Origin: JACCTU01 sp963737405
GTDB taxonomy: Bacteria > Actinomycetota > Thermoleophilia > Gaiellales > Gaiellaceae
Direction of reading: 5' to 3'
Assembly (NCBI GenBank): GCA_963737405.1
Contig: CAVTSL010000005.1
Span: forward strand, 62,001 to 126,000
DNA length: 64,000 bases
Positions 1-8,176 of the stretch are shown piece by piece (positions within the stretch are counted from its first letter, which is position 1; every line of letters begins with the position of its first letter). The notes beneath the pieces were generated by a model. The model was not told the DNA's origin and did not search any database. It was given only the letters and a program-made list of their open reading frames with translations. A program made the position numbers and the translations under genes.

Positions 1-1112
1 TCGCGGACGAGGGCCTCGACCTCGCCGTCCGGCACATCGATCTCGAGCTTGTCGGCGACCGCCTCGAGCACGAGCTCACGCGCCACGGACTGCGCGGCCT
101 CGGCGTGGATCTGGTCCGAAAGCTGTTCGGGCGACTGGCCGGACAGCGCGACGTAGGTCTCCAGGTTGATCCCACGCGCGGCGAGCGAGCGGGCAAGGTT
201 GTTCAGGAGCGTGCGGGCGCGGGCGTCGACGAGCGGTCCGCCGGCCTCGACGCGGGTCGCCTCCACGAGCGCGTCGACCGCCGCGCCGCGGACCGCGCCT
301 TCGACCTCGACCTCGATCTGCTCCCGCAGCCTCGACTCGATGTCGGTGCGGAGCTCCTCGAGCGTGTCGAACTCGCTCGCGGCGCGCGCCAGGTCGTCGT
401 CGACCGGCGGCAGCACCTTCTCCTTCAACTCCTTCAGCGTGAGCTCGACGTTCGCGGTGTCCTCCGCGGAGCGCTGGAACTCGACTTCGCGCGTCTCCCC
501 CGGCGACATCCCGAGGATCGCCTCCTCGAGCTCCGGGACGAGACGCCCCGCGCCGAGCTCGACGACGTAGTCGCGCTGCGGCTCCTGTCCCTCGACCACG
601 AGGTCGAGGACCGCGGTGTCGCCGGGCTGCGCGGGTCGGTCCTCCACGGGCGTCAGCTCGGCGACCGAGCTGCGGAGCACGTTCAGCTCGTGCTCGATCA
701 GATCCTCGGGGACGTCGGCCTCCGGAGCCGGCACCTCGAGCTGCGTCCAGTCGGCGGGCTCGGGCTTCGGCTGCACGGACACGGTCGCGGTGAAGCGCCA
801 GTTCTGCTCCGCGTCGTCAGGCAAGTCGTACTCGTACTTCGGCTGCTCGACGGGACGAATCCGCGACCGCGCCGCGGCACTCATGAACCAGCTGCCGATG
901 TGGCTCTCGACCGCCTCGCTGTGCAGGCGTTCGCGGCCGACGCGCGCAAGGAGCACCGGCATCGGGACCTTCCCCTGCCGGAAACCGGGGATCTTCACGG
1001 ACTCGGCGAGGTCGGATGCCGCGTGCTCGACGGCGTGCTCCATCTGGGCCCGCGGGACATCCACGATGAGGCGGACGCGATTGTCCGCGAGCTCCTCGAC
1101 CTGGGCCTCCAC
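1..1112 (-). CDS. tig: Trigger factor, ribosome-associated chaperone and prolyl isomerase (3' end outside window)
   Basis: Reading the minus strand from a GTG at 1112 gives about 370 residues of trigger factor, and the reading frame is still open at base 1. The N-terminal ribosome-binding domain is recognisable by the IPGFRQGKVP signature near residue 40. The FKBP-like prolyl-isomerase domain follows at about residues 145-230 and then the helical C-terminal chaperone arm. The protein binds the ribosome exit tunnel and shelters nascent chains in the cytoplasm. The GTG start is chosen because the residues after it align with the usual trigger-factor N-terminus; an ATG eight bases further upstream is out of frame. 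The gene runs divergently from the histidine kinase at 1227, with a spacer of only 114 bp. The C-terminal end cannot be judged. Confidence 0.93.
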   Translation of the reverse strand, partial: MEAQVEELADNRVRLIVDVPRAQMEHAVEHAASDLAESVKIPGFRQGKVPMPVLLARVGRERLHSEAVESHIGSWFMSAAARSRIRPVEQPKYEYDLPDDAEQNWRFTATVSVQPKPEPADWTQLEVPAPEADVPEDLIEHELNVLRSSVAELTPVEDRPAQPGDTAVLDLVVEGQEPQRDYVVELGAGRLVPELEEAILGMSPGETREVEFQRSAEDTANVELTLKELKEKVLPPVDDDLARAASEFDTLEELRTDIESRLREQIEVEVEGAVRGAAVDALVEATRVEAGGPLVDARARTLLNNLARSLAARGINLETYVALSGQSPEQLSDQIHAEAAQSVARELVLEAVADKLEIDVPDGEVEALVR

Positions 1113-1226
1113 CCGGTCATTGTGCCGAACGCCTTTCGGGCCGGCGCGGGGGTCGGCTGCCGGTCAGGCCCCGGCGGGCTCCCTCCGGTTCAGCTTCTAA
1201 GCTCTTGCGCCGAAAAGGAGGGGGCG

Positions 1227-2930
1227 ATGCACGGCGTCGTTCAGTTCGTCCAGTACGTCAATCTCGCCCTCTACACGATCGTCGCGATCGCGGCAGTTTG
1301 GCTCTGGCGCAGGCATCGCGAGGGCGCCGGGCTCTGGGCGGCCCTGTCGTTCGGTCTGCTGGCGCTCATCGTCGACGTCGGCCCGCTGCTGCCGAACGAC
1401 CCGAACGGGTTCCTGGAGCAGCTCGCGATCCGCGCCTTGATCGCGGGCCTCGTCGTCTTCCCGTTCCTGCTCTTCCGCTTCGCGGTCAGCTTCCGGCCGC
1501 CGAGCCGGCGCCTGTCGCTCCTCCTCGGCGGGGTGACGCTCGTGATGGTCATCTGGACGTTCGCGCTGCCCGAGGTTCCCGCCGAAGGCGAGTCGTGGCC
1601 CGCGTCGTTCGTCGTCTACGTCGTCGCGTTCACGCTCCACTGGACGGTGCTGACGATCGTCGTGACGCACCGGCTCTGGACGGCCGGCCGGGGCGAGGCG
1701 AGCGTCCCGCGGCGCCGGATGCAGCTGCTCGCGTTCGCGTCGTCCGCGATCACACTCGCGCTCATCATCGCGGCTGCCGGTCCGGCCGAGGACTCCGTCG
1801 GCGCGCTGGTCTCGAGTCTGCTGACGACGACGAGCGCGCTCGCATTCCTCGTCGGGTTGGCGCCGCCTGCCGCGCTTCGGGTCGCGTGGCGGCGGCCGGA
1901 GTCCAGCCGCGTTCAGGCCGCTGTCGCGGACCTCATGGGGGCCACGTCGAGCGAGCAGGTGGTCGACCGCGTGCTTCCACCGATGTGCGAGGTGGTCGGC
2001 GCACACGGGATCGAGCTCCGCGACGCGGACGGGAACGTGCTCGGCGCGTACGGCGACCGCTCCGACGGCAGCGGGCGCGTCGTCACGATCGAGACCGAGC
2101 CGGGACGAGTGCGGCTCTGGACGAGCACCTATACGCCCTTCTTCGGCGCGGACGAGCTCGCGGTCGTCCGCACGCTCGGCGCACTGACCGCGCTGGCCCT
2201 CGACCGCGCACGTCTGTTCGCGGACGAACGCCGCGTCCGGTTCGAGCTCGAGCGTGCAGACGAGATCAAGACGAACTTCATCTCGCTCGCGGCGCACGAG
2301 CTCCGCACGCCGGCCGGGACGATTCACGGGCTCGTCGAGACGATCCAGGGGCGGCGCGGCGAGCTGAACGAGGCGCAGCTCGCCGAGCTCGAGACCGTGC
2401 TCCGCGACCAGGCTGCGCGGATGAAGACACTGGTCGAGCAGCTGCTCGACCTGTCGCGGCTCGAGGCCGACGCGGTCGAGATCCGGCCGACTGCGCTCGC
2501 CGTCCGTCCTCGGGTCGAGGAGATCGTCGCCGCCGCGGCGGGCGAGCATGCCGGCGTCGTCCAGATCGAGGTCGACGCCCGACTCGTCGCGCACGTCGAC
2601 ACCGACGCGCTCGATCGGATCCTCTCGAACCTGATCGTCAACGCGTTCCGCTACGGCGCGCCGCCGGTCACGGTGACTGCACGGCAGAACGACCGCCACT
2701 TCCGCCTGACCGTCGAGGATTGTGGAGACGGCGTTCCGCCGGAGTTCGTCCCCGATCTCTTCGAGCGCTTCACGCGAAGCCGCGGCGCACGGGAGAGGAT
2801 CGGCGGGACCGGTCTCGGTCTTGCGATCGCGCGCTCGTACGCGCAGGCGCATCGCGGTGATCTGATCTACGAGCCGGCGCACCCGCAGGGCGCGCGCTTT
2901 CAGCTCGTGCTACCGGTGGAGCGTCGTTAG
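1227..2930 (+). CDS. Membrane-bound sensor histidine kinase
   Basis: This 567-residue protein has about seven hydrophobic segments in residues 1-215, so the input domain is a membrane sensor (7TM or MASE-like, family not identified). A GAF-like cytoplasmic region follows at about 225-340. The HisKA dimerisation domain carries the phospho-accepting His in AAHELRTPAG near residue 357. The HATPase domain has an N box around 466, GDGVPP near 500 and GTGLGLA near 527. The ATG at 1227 is preceded by a strong ribosome-binding site (AAGGAGGGG at 1214-1222), which fixes the start; a much longer open frame upstream is the antisense of tig. No response regulator sits beside it, so its partner must be encoded elsewhere. 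The stop is eight bases before the tRNA-Leu gene on the other strand. Confidence 0.88.
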   Translation: MHGVVQFVQYVNLALYTIVAIAAVWLWRRHREGAGLWAALSFGLLALIVDVGPLLPNDPNGFLEQLAIRALIAGLVVFPFLLFRFAVSFRPPSRRLSLLLGGVTLVMVIWTFALPEVPAEGESWPASFVVYVVAFTLHWTVLTIVVTHRLWTAGRGEASVPRRRMQLLAFASSAITLALIIAAAGPAEDSVGALVSSLLTTTSALAFLVGLAPPAALRVAWRRPESSRVQAAVADLMGATSSEQVVDRVLPPMCEVVGAHGIELRDADGNVLGAYGDRSDGSGRVVTIETEPGRVRLWTSTYTPFFGADELAVVRTLGALTALALDRARLFADERRVRFELERADEIKTNFISLAAHELRTPAGTIHGLVETIQGRRGELNEAQLAELETVLRDQAARMKTLVEQLLDLSRLEADAVEIRPTALAVRPRVEEIVAAAAGEHAGVVQIEVDARLVAHVDTDALDRILSNLIVNAFRYGAPPVTVTARQNDRHFRLTVEDCGDGVPPEFVPDLFERFTRSRGARERIGGTGLGLAIARSYAQAHRGDLIYEPAHPQGARFQLVLPVERR

Positions 2931-2938
2931 CGGCGGAG

Positions 2939-3022
2939 TGCGGGCGAGAGGAGTCGAACCTCCAAGGGCTTGCGCCCAACGGGACCTAAACCCGTCGCGT
3001 CTGCCAGTTCCGCCACGCCCGC
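2939..3022 (-). tRNA. tRNA-Leu (anticodon TAG)
   Basis: On the minus strand the sequence folds into a complete class II tRNA. It has a 7-bp acceptor (GCGGGCG with CGCCCGC), an anticodon stem ACGGG/CCCGT around loop TTTAGGT (anticodon TAG), a long variable arm typical of leucine tRNA, and a T loop TTCGACT. The discriminator base is A. CCA is not encoded. Confidence 0.95.
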
Positions 3023-3038
3023 GCGGCGTCGAGACAGG

Positions 3039-3893
3039 CTAGCGCCGGAGCTCGACGGGAATCCGCACGACGTTGATCTCGGACCCGTCGGCCGCGGAAT
3101 GCTCGTAGGCGACGAGAGTCCCGGGGCCGTCCTTCGAGATCGTGAAGGGGATCGTCTGCTCGAAGGTGCCCCGCGTGCCCGACCCCGACGTCGCCGTGGT
3201 GAAGTTGTCGTAGAGCACCTTCCCGCTCGCGTCGAGCAGGCGCAGGTTCAGCGTCGCCTCGAACGTGTTGGCGGTGCCGCGCACGCGAAGGGGGCTCGTC
3301 ACGACGCTCCCCGGCGTCGGCGACTCGACGAGGATCGCCGGCGTCTGGCGCTCGAACGCTGCGCGTCCGACCGGAGGGTCGACGACGACGCCCTCGCCTC
3401 CGATCGCCTCGACCGGTTGGCCGTCGATGCGGAACCGAACGCGCTTGACGGTCGGGAACTGGGTCAGCGTGTAGACGATCTGTGCGACGCGGAGCTGCAT
3501 CGACGTGCTGCCGCCTCCCGACTGGAAAGCGCGGGAGAGGTCGACCGTCGCGACGCCGTCGTCGATCGAGAGCCCGTTGAGCCGTGTGCCGTCGGGGATC
3601 TCCGAGTCGAGGCCGGCCGCGCGGTCCGTCTCCGTCGGTCCGGCGAGGAGCTCGCGGAGCGCGGCGGCCCCGACTGCTGCCGTCGGCTGCACGTCGCGGC
3701 CCGCCGTCCCCATTCGCTCGAAGCGGACGAAGTAGACGCGGAGCGGCGTGGTCGACGCCTGTCCGTCGGTCTCGGTCGGGGTGGAGGTCGACTCGGATGC
3801 TGTCGTCGTCGGCGATGTCGGCGCGGCATCGTCGCCTCCGCCGGCGCAGCCCGCGAGTGCAAGGACGGCGACGGTGAGCCAGAGGGCCCGCAC
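3039..3893 (-). CDS. Secreted lipoprotein with GerMN and Gmad2-type Ig-like domains
   Basis: The 284-residue product begins with a lipoprotein signal peptide (lipobox LAGC, Cys at about residue 16), followed by a low-complexity Thr/Ser/Pro linker to about residue 48. Residues 50-160 resemble the GerMN domain seen in the spore germination protein GerM and in actinobacterial LpqB-type lipoproteins. The C-terminal half (about 170-284) looks like the Gmad2 immunoglobulin-like domain that often follows GerMN. The protein should be anchored outside the membrane. GerMN alone does not imply sporulation; in Actinobacteria it is common in envelope lipoproteins. The gene starts 23 bp from the divergent winged-helix gene at 3917 and could share a promoter region with it. 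Confidence 0.8.
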   Translation of the reverse strand: MRALWLTVAVLALAGCAGGGDDAAPTSPTTTASESTSTPTETDGQASTTPLRVYFVRFERMGTAGRDVQPTAAVGAAALRELLAGPTETDRAAGLDSEIPDGTRLNGLSIDDGVATVDLSRAFQSGGGSTSMQLRVAQIVYTLTQFPTVKRVRFRIDGQPVEAIGGEGVVVDPPVGRAAFERQTPAILVESPTPGSVVTSPLRVRGTANTFEATLNLRLLDASGKVLYDNFTTATSGSGTRGTFEQTIPFTISKDGPGTLVAYEHSAADGSEINVVRIPVELRR

Positions 3894-3916
3894 GGCGCGA
3901 GCGTAACGTCCCGCCC

Positions 3917-4969
3917 GTGAGCAACGCGTTAAGGCTCGAGCGACATCACTTGACGGATCGCGCGAAGCGCGGCTCGCTCGTGGACATCGCGCGGCGCCTC
4001 TGCGGGCTGCATGCGCAGGTGCTCTCGGCGACGGACCTCCAGCTGTGGTCGCGCGTTCGCGACCACGGGCGAGAGGACCTCGCGCGTGCGCTCTGGGAGG
4101 ACCGCACGCTCGTCAAGACGTGGCTGATGCGCGGGACCCTGCACGCGGTTCCCGCCGGGGACCTGCCGCTCTACGTCGGTGCACTCGACAATCGGGGGGA
4201 GTACGCGAACGCGTGGCTGCGCGCGTTCGACGCGACGCCGAAGGGCATGGAGGGACTCATCGCCGCGATCGGAGACGCGCTCGACGGCAAGTGCCTCACG
4301 CGTGCCGAGCTGATCGCGGCAGTGGCGCCGAAGGTCGGGAAGTCGTTCGCGAAGCGGCTGTCGTCCGGCTGGGGCGAGTTCCTGAAGCCCGCCTCGCGCC
4401 GGGGCGTGCTCTGCTTCGGGCCGAGTCGCGGCCAGAACGTCACGTTCGTGAGACCCGACCAGTGGCTCGGCGGCTGGCGCACGTTCGAGCGCAACGAGGC
4501 GCGGACGGAGCTGCTCCGGCGCTTCCTCTCGTCGTACGCGCCGGTGTCCGCCGACGACTACGGACGCTGGCTCGGCGCGCTTCGCCGGATCCGCGAGCCG
4601 TGGGAGGAGCTGGCCGACGAGCTCGTGGAGGTCGAGCCGAAGCGCTTCGCCCTCGCCGACGACGTCGCCGCTCTCACCGCTCGACCGAAGGGCGTGAACC
4701 TGCTCGGCGGCTTCGATCCCTACGTCCTCTTCCCGCACAACGACCGTCCTGTCCTCGAGGAACACCGCGACCGCGTGTACCGCACGGCCGGCTGGATCTC
4801 GCAGGTGATCGTCGTCCGCGGCCGCGTCGTCGGCGTCTGGACGCACAAGAAGCGAGGAGCCAGGGTCGAGATCGCGCTCGAGCCGTTCGCGCCTCTCAAC
4901 GCGACGACGGCGCGCGCCGTCGACCGCGAGCTCGACTCGCTCGCGGCGTTCCTCGGCGCGGAACGCTAG
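3917..4969 (+). CDS. Winged-helix DNA-binding protein of the AlkZ/HTH_42 family
   Basis: The 350-residue protein matches the AlkZ-like family (PF06224), whose characterised member in Streptomyces is a glycosylase that unhooks DNA crosslinks. The family segment GLHAQVLSATDLQLWSR lies near residue 30, and RGTLHAVP and GGFDPYVLFPHNDR are also typical. In active AlkZ the catalytic motif is Gln-x-Gln. Here the first position reads His (HAQ), so glycosylase activity is uncertain and this may be a separate subfamily. The start is a GTG at 3917. The TAG stop overlaps the TAG stop of the convergent small gene in a shared CTAG (4966-4969). Its role in DNA repair or stress is inferred only from the family. 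Confidence 0.8.
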   Translation: MSNALRLERHHLTDRAKRGSLVDIARRLCGLHAQVLSATDLQLWSRVRDHGREDLARALWEDRTLVKTWLMRGTLHAVPAGDLPLYVGALDNRGEYANAWLRAFDATPKGMEGLIAAIGDALDGKCLTRAELIAAVAPKVGKSFAKRLSSGWGEFLKPASRRGVLCFGPSRGQNVTFVRPDQWLGGWRTFERNEARTELLRRFLSSYAPVSADDYGRWLGALRRIREPWEELADELVEVEPKRFALADDVAALTARPKGVNLLGGFDPYVLFPHNDRPVLEEHRDRVYRTAGWISQVIVVRGRVVGVWTHKKRGARVEIALEPFAPLNATTARAVDRELDSLAAFLGAER

Positions 4970-5136
4970 ACCGCGGTCGCGAGCGCGGCGATCGCGAGCG
5001 TCGGCCTGGGCTCCTGCGACTCCGTCTGCAGCAGCTCGGCGAACCGCACGGGCAAGGGCGGAACGTCGAGGTTGCCGCGGGCGTCGAGCGCTGCGCGGAG
5101 GCCGGTGCCGAAGTCTGGAGGGGTGGGTGCGGCCAT
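4966..5136 (-). CDS. Small hypothetical protein (56 aa)
   Basis: A 56-residue frame with an ATG at 5136, preceded by GAAGGACACC, which supplies a plausible ribosome-binding site. The product is soluble and rich in Ala and Pro, with no recognisable domain. The short PPDFGTGLRAALD stretch and a hydrophobic C-terminus give no function. Its stop is interlocked with that of the upstream gene on the other strand. The good ribosome-binding site supports it, but the length means chance is possible. Confidence 0.45.
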   Translation of the reverse strand: MAAPTPPDFGTGLRAALDARGNLDVPPLPVRFAELLQTESQEPRPTLAIAALATAV

Positions 5137-5473
5137 GGTGTCCTTCGGTCGGGCGCCGACGGCCGCATCGCCAGGCGCTGCTTTGGACACATGATCACGC
5201 TCCAGAGGCGAGGCGGCTATCACTCAGAGTGGGGATTCGGAGTCTCCCGATTCGACCAGACACGGCCCTCGGAGCGTCCAGTGTGCATGGGTACCCATGC
5301 ACATCCATGGCCCATCGCCCTTCGAGCCGACTCACGGCCCGAGGTCTATCTTCGCGTCGCGGTTGCCCTCGTCATCCTCGCTGCGTCTCGGTTCCTGCCA
5401 GCGAGGGCGGTCGCCCCGCAGGGCCAGACCGGCCGAACCGGCCAGGCTGATCGCTCCGACATAGCGGGACAGA
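5137..5473. other. Gene-free spacer (337 bp) with a perfect palindrome
   Basis: No frame here looks like a protein and no RNA gene was recognised. The composition is less GC-rich than the flanks. The only clear structure is the 22-bp palindrome at 5282-5303, described separately. Confidence 0.6.
5282..5303. promoter_or_regulatory. Perfect 22-bp palindrome, possible operator
   Basis: The half-site TGTGCATGGGT is followed immediately by its exact reverse complement, with no spacer. This is the form of a dimeric regulator's operator or a cruciform. It lies downstream of the YciI-like gene's stop on the minus strand and upstream of the start of the 56-aa gene, so either that gene or an unrecognised transcript may be regulated. 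No run of T follows, so a terminator is unlikely. Confidence 0.45.
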
Positions 5474-5824
5474 TCAGCTCCCCCAGAACGGCCTGACCTC
5501 GATCGTCCCGATCTCGGCGACCGGATGTCCGGCCGCGATCTCCACCGCCTGCTCGAGGCTGTCGCACTCGATGATGTCGAACCCGCCGACAGCCTCCTTC
5601 GTCTCCGCGAACGGTCCGTCGCTGACGACCGCCTTCCCGTCACGGACGCGGACGGAACGCCCGCGGCGCGGCGGCGCCAGCTGGTCACCCGTGACCCAGA
5701 TCCCACGTTCCTGGACGTCGTCCAGCCACGGAAAGCTGTCCTCGTCGGCCGGCGTGGAAGGGTCGGGCTCGGTCTGGGCATCCATCGCCCCCGCGTCCCA
5801 GCAGACCAGCATCATGAACTTCAC
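5474..5824 (-). CDS. YciI-like (DGPF domain) protein
   Basis: The 116-residue product is a YCII-related protein. It has the typical MKFMMLVCWD start, a central DGKAVVSDGPFAETKE segment carrying the DGPF motif, and a GGFDIIECDSLEQAVEIA region near the C-terminus. The family is a small ferredoxin-like fold with a conserved His/Asp pair of poorly defined enzymatic role, often cotranscribed with ECF sigma factors, although none is adjacent here. The GTG at 5824 is preferred over longer options because AAAGGGG lies eight bases upstream of it. The gene lies in the same direction as the isochorismatase-like gene, 122 bp downstream of it. Confidence 0.85.
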   Translation of the reverse strand: MKFMMLVCWDAGAMDAQTEPDPSTPADEDSFPWLDDVQERGIWVTGDQLAPPRRGRSVRVRDGKAVVSDGPFAETKEAVGGFDIIECDSLEQAVEIAAGHPVAEIGTIEVRPFWGS

Positions 5825-5946
5825 CGTCGTCCCCTTTCGGTCGTCGTCGGGCTGTACCACTGATCGACGGACGGGCCGCGAGGGGATCGACATTCGCGCG
5901 TGCCGATATCAGCCGAAGCGTCGCCGACAACGGCGCCGCTCGGGCT

Positions 5947-6507
5947 TCAGGACGTGCCGTTGAAGTCGACGTCCTTGGTCTCGACCGTCCCGGCAGTCCG
6001 CCCCGGGGCCGTCTGGTCGGACCAGTACAGGTTGGTGTGCGCGATCACCTGCTCCGGCGGAGGCGCCCCCCAGGCCGTCAGATCCTCCGTCGTGTGGGCG
6101 TCTTTGACGAGGATCGCGTCGTACCCCCTTGCGAAGGCGCCGTGGAGCGTCGAGCGGATGCACGCATCGGTCTGAGCGCCGACGACGACGAGTCGCCCGA
6201 CACCGAGGCCTGACAAGACGGTCTCGAGCCCGGTGTCCTCGAAGGAGTCGCCGTAGCTCTTCTCGACGAGCGGCTCGGCCTCGCTCGGGCTCAGCTCGGG
6301 GACGATCCGCCACTCGTCACTTCCCCTCGCAAGGTGCTCGTCGTTGTGCTGGACCCAGACGACGGGGATCTGTTCCTGCCGCGCCTTGTCGACGAGGCTG
6401 CCGATGTTCCCGACGACCGCGTCGCGCTCGGGAGTCCCTTCGACGTTGCCGTTCTGCACGTCGACGACGATGAGCGCGGTGTTCGGTCGGTTCTCGAGTG
6501 TGGTCAC
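5947..6507 (-). CDS. Isochorismatase-family cysteine hydrolase
   Basis: The 186-residue protein has the complete catalytic triad of the cysteine hydrolase branch. The Asp is in ALIVVDVQN (residue ~16), the Lys in VEKSYGDSF (~84) and the nucleophile Cys in GAQTDACIRST (~115), preceded by the usual cis-peptide region. Relatives include nicotinamidase, N-carbamoylsarcosine amidase and ureidoacrylate hydrolase; the substrate here cannot be told. The GTG start at 6507 has a strong AAGGGGGGG ribosome-binding site. It is the first gene of a leftward pair with the YciI-like gene. Confidence 0.85.
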   Translation of the reverse strand: MTTLENRPNTALIVVDVQNGNVEGTPERDAVVGNIGSLVDKARQEQIPVVWVQHNDEHLARGSDEWRIVPELSPSEAEPLVEKSYGDSFEDTGLETVLSGLGVGRLVVVGAQTDACIRSTLHGAFARGYDAILVKDAHTTEDLTAWGAPPPEQVIAHTNLYWSDQTAPGRTAGTVETKDVDFNGTS

Positions 6508-6588
6508 GGTCCCCCCTTGCTCACGCTGGATGCCTGTGTCCGCGAACGGTAGACAACCAACCGACGGCGAGCCGGCACTTCATCGGAG

Positions 6589-6660
6589 TGGCCCCGGGTG
6601 GAGTCGAACCACCGCACGCAGATTCGAAGTCTGCCGCTCTATCCACTGAGCTACGGGGCC
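6589..6660 (-). tRNA. tRNA-Arg (anticodon TCG)
   Basis: A complete cloverleaf on the minus strand: acceptor GGCCCCG with CGGGGCC, D-stem GCTC/GAGC, anticodon stem GCAGA/TCTGC with loop CTTCGAA (anticodon TCG), and T loop TTCGACT. The first ten bases overlap the 3' end of the reframed upstream dehydrogenase gene. Confidence 0.95.
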
Positions 6661-7575
6661 GCGGAGGACACGGTAGCCGAGCCGGGAACGGGATTTGGGG
6701 GCTCGCGGCCGGCGAGCACGGCTTCGATGTTCGTGACGAGCTCGGCCGTCGCCGCCTCGCGCGTCGCTCGCGTCGCGCTCCCGACGTGCGGCTGGAGCAC
6801 GACGTTCGGAAGTCCGAGCAGCGCCTCGCGGCACGTTCGGCTCGTGGACGAACACGTCGAGCCCTGCGCGCAAGCGGCCGGACGTCAGCTCCCGCACGAG
6901 CGCGTCCTCGTCGAGGATCGCACCGCGCGCCGTGTTCACGACCGCCGCACCGTCACGCAAGAGCGCCAGGCGGCGCGCATCGATCAGCCCGCGCGTCTCC
7001 TCGGTCAACGGCGCGTGGATACTGACGACGTCGCTCTCGCGAAGGAGCTCGTCGAGCTCACGGAACGCCTCGTCGCGTTCGGTGCGGCGGTTGTAGATCA
7101 CACGCATGCCGAACGCCCTCGCCCGCTCGGCGACAGCCCGCCCGATGCGGCCGAAGCCGACGAGCCCGAGCGTCGCCGCACGGATCTCGTCGCCCATCAG
7201 CTGACCGACGTGCCAGCCGGCGGCCCAGCGTCCCTCTCGTACGAACCGGTCGCCCTCGACGATCCGGCGCCGCACCGCGAGGATCAGCGCCATCGTCAGG
7301 TCGGCCGTGGCGATCCCGAGCGCCTCGGGCGTGTTCGTGACCGCGACGCCGCGCCGCGCGCATGCCTCGACGTCGATGCCGTCGTACCCCACCCCGTAGT
7401 TCGCTACGAGCCGGAGGTCCGGGAACAGGTCGAGAAGCTCTTCGCCGACCTCCGCCGCGACGACCGCGAGCGCCTCGACCCCGGGACGCTCCTCCGCGAC
7501 GGGCCACTCGACGACGACATCCTCGAGCCGCTCCCACGCCGGCCCGGGAAAGTGTCGAGACGCGAGGACCCGCAC
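6651..7575 (-). pseudogene. D-2-hydroxyacid dehydrogenase, frame broken by one extra base
   Basis: This is an NAD-dependent D-isomer-specific 2-hydroxyacid dehydrogenase of about 307 residues (glyoxylate/phosphoglycerate dehydrogenase family). The catalytic domain, the dinucleotide-binding GLVGFGRIGRAV and the active-site VNTARGAILDEDALV are intact. Near 6833 the frame is lost; removing one base restores EALLGLPNVVLQPHVGSAT with the catalytic His. The restored frame ends in a TAG inside the first ten bases of tRNA-Arg. The length of 925 bp equals 3n+1, which agrees with a single insertion. As written, the frame reads out of phase to 6580. It may be a real lesion, but the same kind of extra base occurs in essential genes of the window, so a consensus error is more likely. 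Confidence 0.82.
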
Positions 7576-7602
7576 GAGGCGAGGCTATCCTGTGCTTCGC
7601 GA

Positions 7603-7676
7603 GGTGGCGGTAGCTCAGTTGGTAGAGCCCCGGGTTGTGGTCCCGGTGGTCGGGGGTTCGAGTCCCGTCCGCCACC
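7603..7676 (+). tRNA. tRNA-His (anticodon GTG)
   Basis: The cloverleaf has the extra 5' G typical of histidine tRNA (7603), acceptor GTGGCGG/CCGCCAC, anticodon stem CCGGG/CCCGG around TTGTGGT (anticodon GTG), and discriminator C. The T stem is imperfect: G7653 faces G7667. The copy of the 3' half at 8177-8211 has C at that place and would pair. This suggests the present 3' end was supplied by an inserted element. Confidence 0.92.
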
Positions 7677-7677
7677 C
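7643..7677 (+). repeat. Left copy of 35-bp tRNA-His 3'-end repeat (attL-like)
   Basis: The last 35 bases of the tRNA-His region recur at 8177-8211 in the same orientation with 34 of 35 identical. The only difference is G7667 versus C8201. A directly repeated tRNA 3' end is the footprint left by tyrosine-recombinase integration. Confidence 0.7.
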
Positions 7678-7988
7678 CTTTTGAACAATGGCCTTGCGCA
7701 TGTTTTGAACAGTCGCTTTGCGGTGAGGTCGCAGCTACTGAGGGCACGAAAGAACCGACCTCCTGGAAACGGCCTGGCAATAACGCGGCTCGCTACGCAT
7801 TGGAAAGGCCACCGGCGCGTAACACCGGGTCGACGGTGGCACCTGCCCCTGTGCTTGCTGCGAACCGGCCTGGTGCCGGCCGGGAACGCATCGTCACGAG
7901 CGCTCGCTGACCGCACCCAGTGGGGGCCTACCGTGTAATAGGTTGAAACGTCGTCGTGAGATCAGACCATGAGGTCACTTCATGAGCG

Positions 7989-8168
7989 TTGGGTGGTAGA
8001 GGACAGGCGCGCCAGCGCCTCCTCCGGCGCGCGGGGTTGATCGCGGGCGTTCTCGCGCTTTTGGCTCTCGTGTTCCTCGCCAGCGGGCACTTGGTACTCG
8101 GGATCATCTTCGGGGCAGCCGCCGTAGTGGCGATTTGGGTGTTCTTGCAGGCGCGAACCGTGCGCTAG
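7989..8168 (+). CDS. Small two-helix membrane protein (59 aa)
   Basis: A TTG-initiated frame encodes an Arg-rich N-terminus of about 17 residues followed by two hydrophobic segments: LIAGVLALLALVFLA and LVLGIIFGAAAVVAIWVFL. It ends QARTVR. The charge distribution fits a hairpin with both termini inside. No domain is recognised. It lies inside the tRNA-His insert, just before the right repeat. No strong ribosome-binding site precedes the TTG, so the exact start is uncertain, but the amphipathic design makes chance coding less likely. Confidence 0.5.
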   Translation: MGGRGQARQRLLRRAGLIAGVLALLALVFLASGHLVLGIIFGAAAVVAIWVFLQARTVR

Positions 8169-8176
8169 ACCTCACT

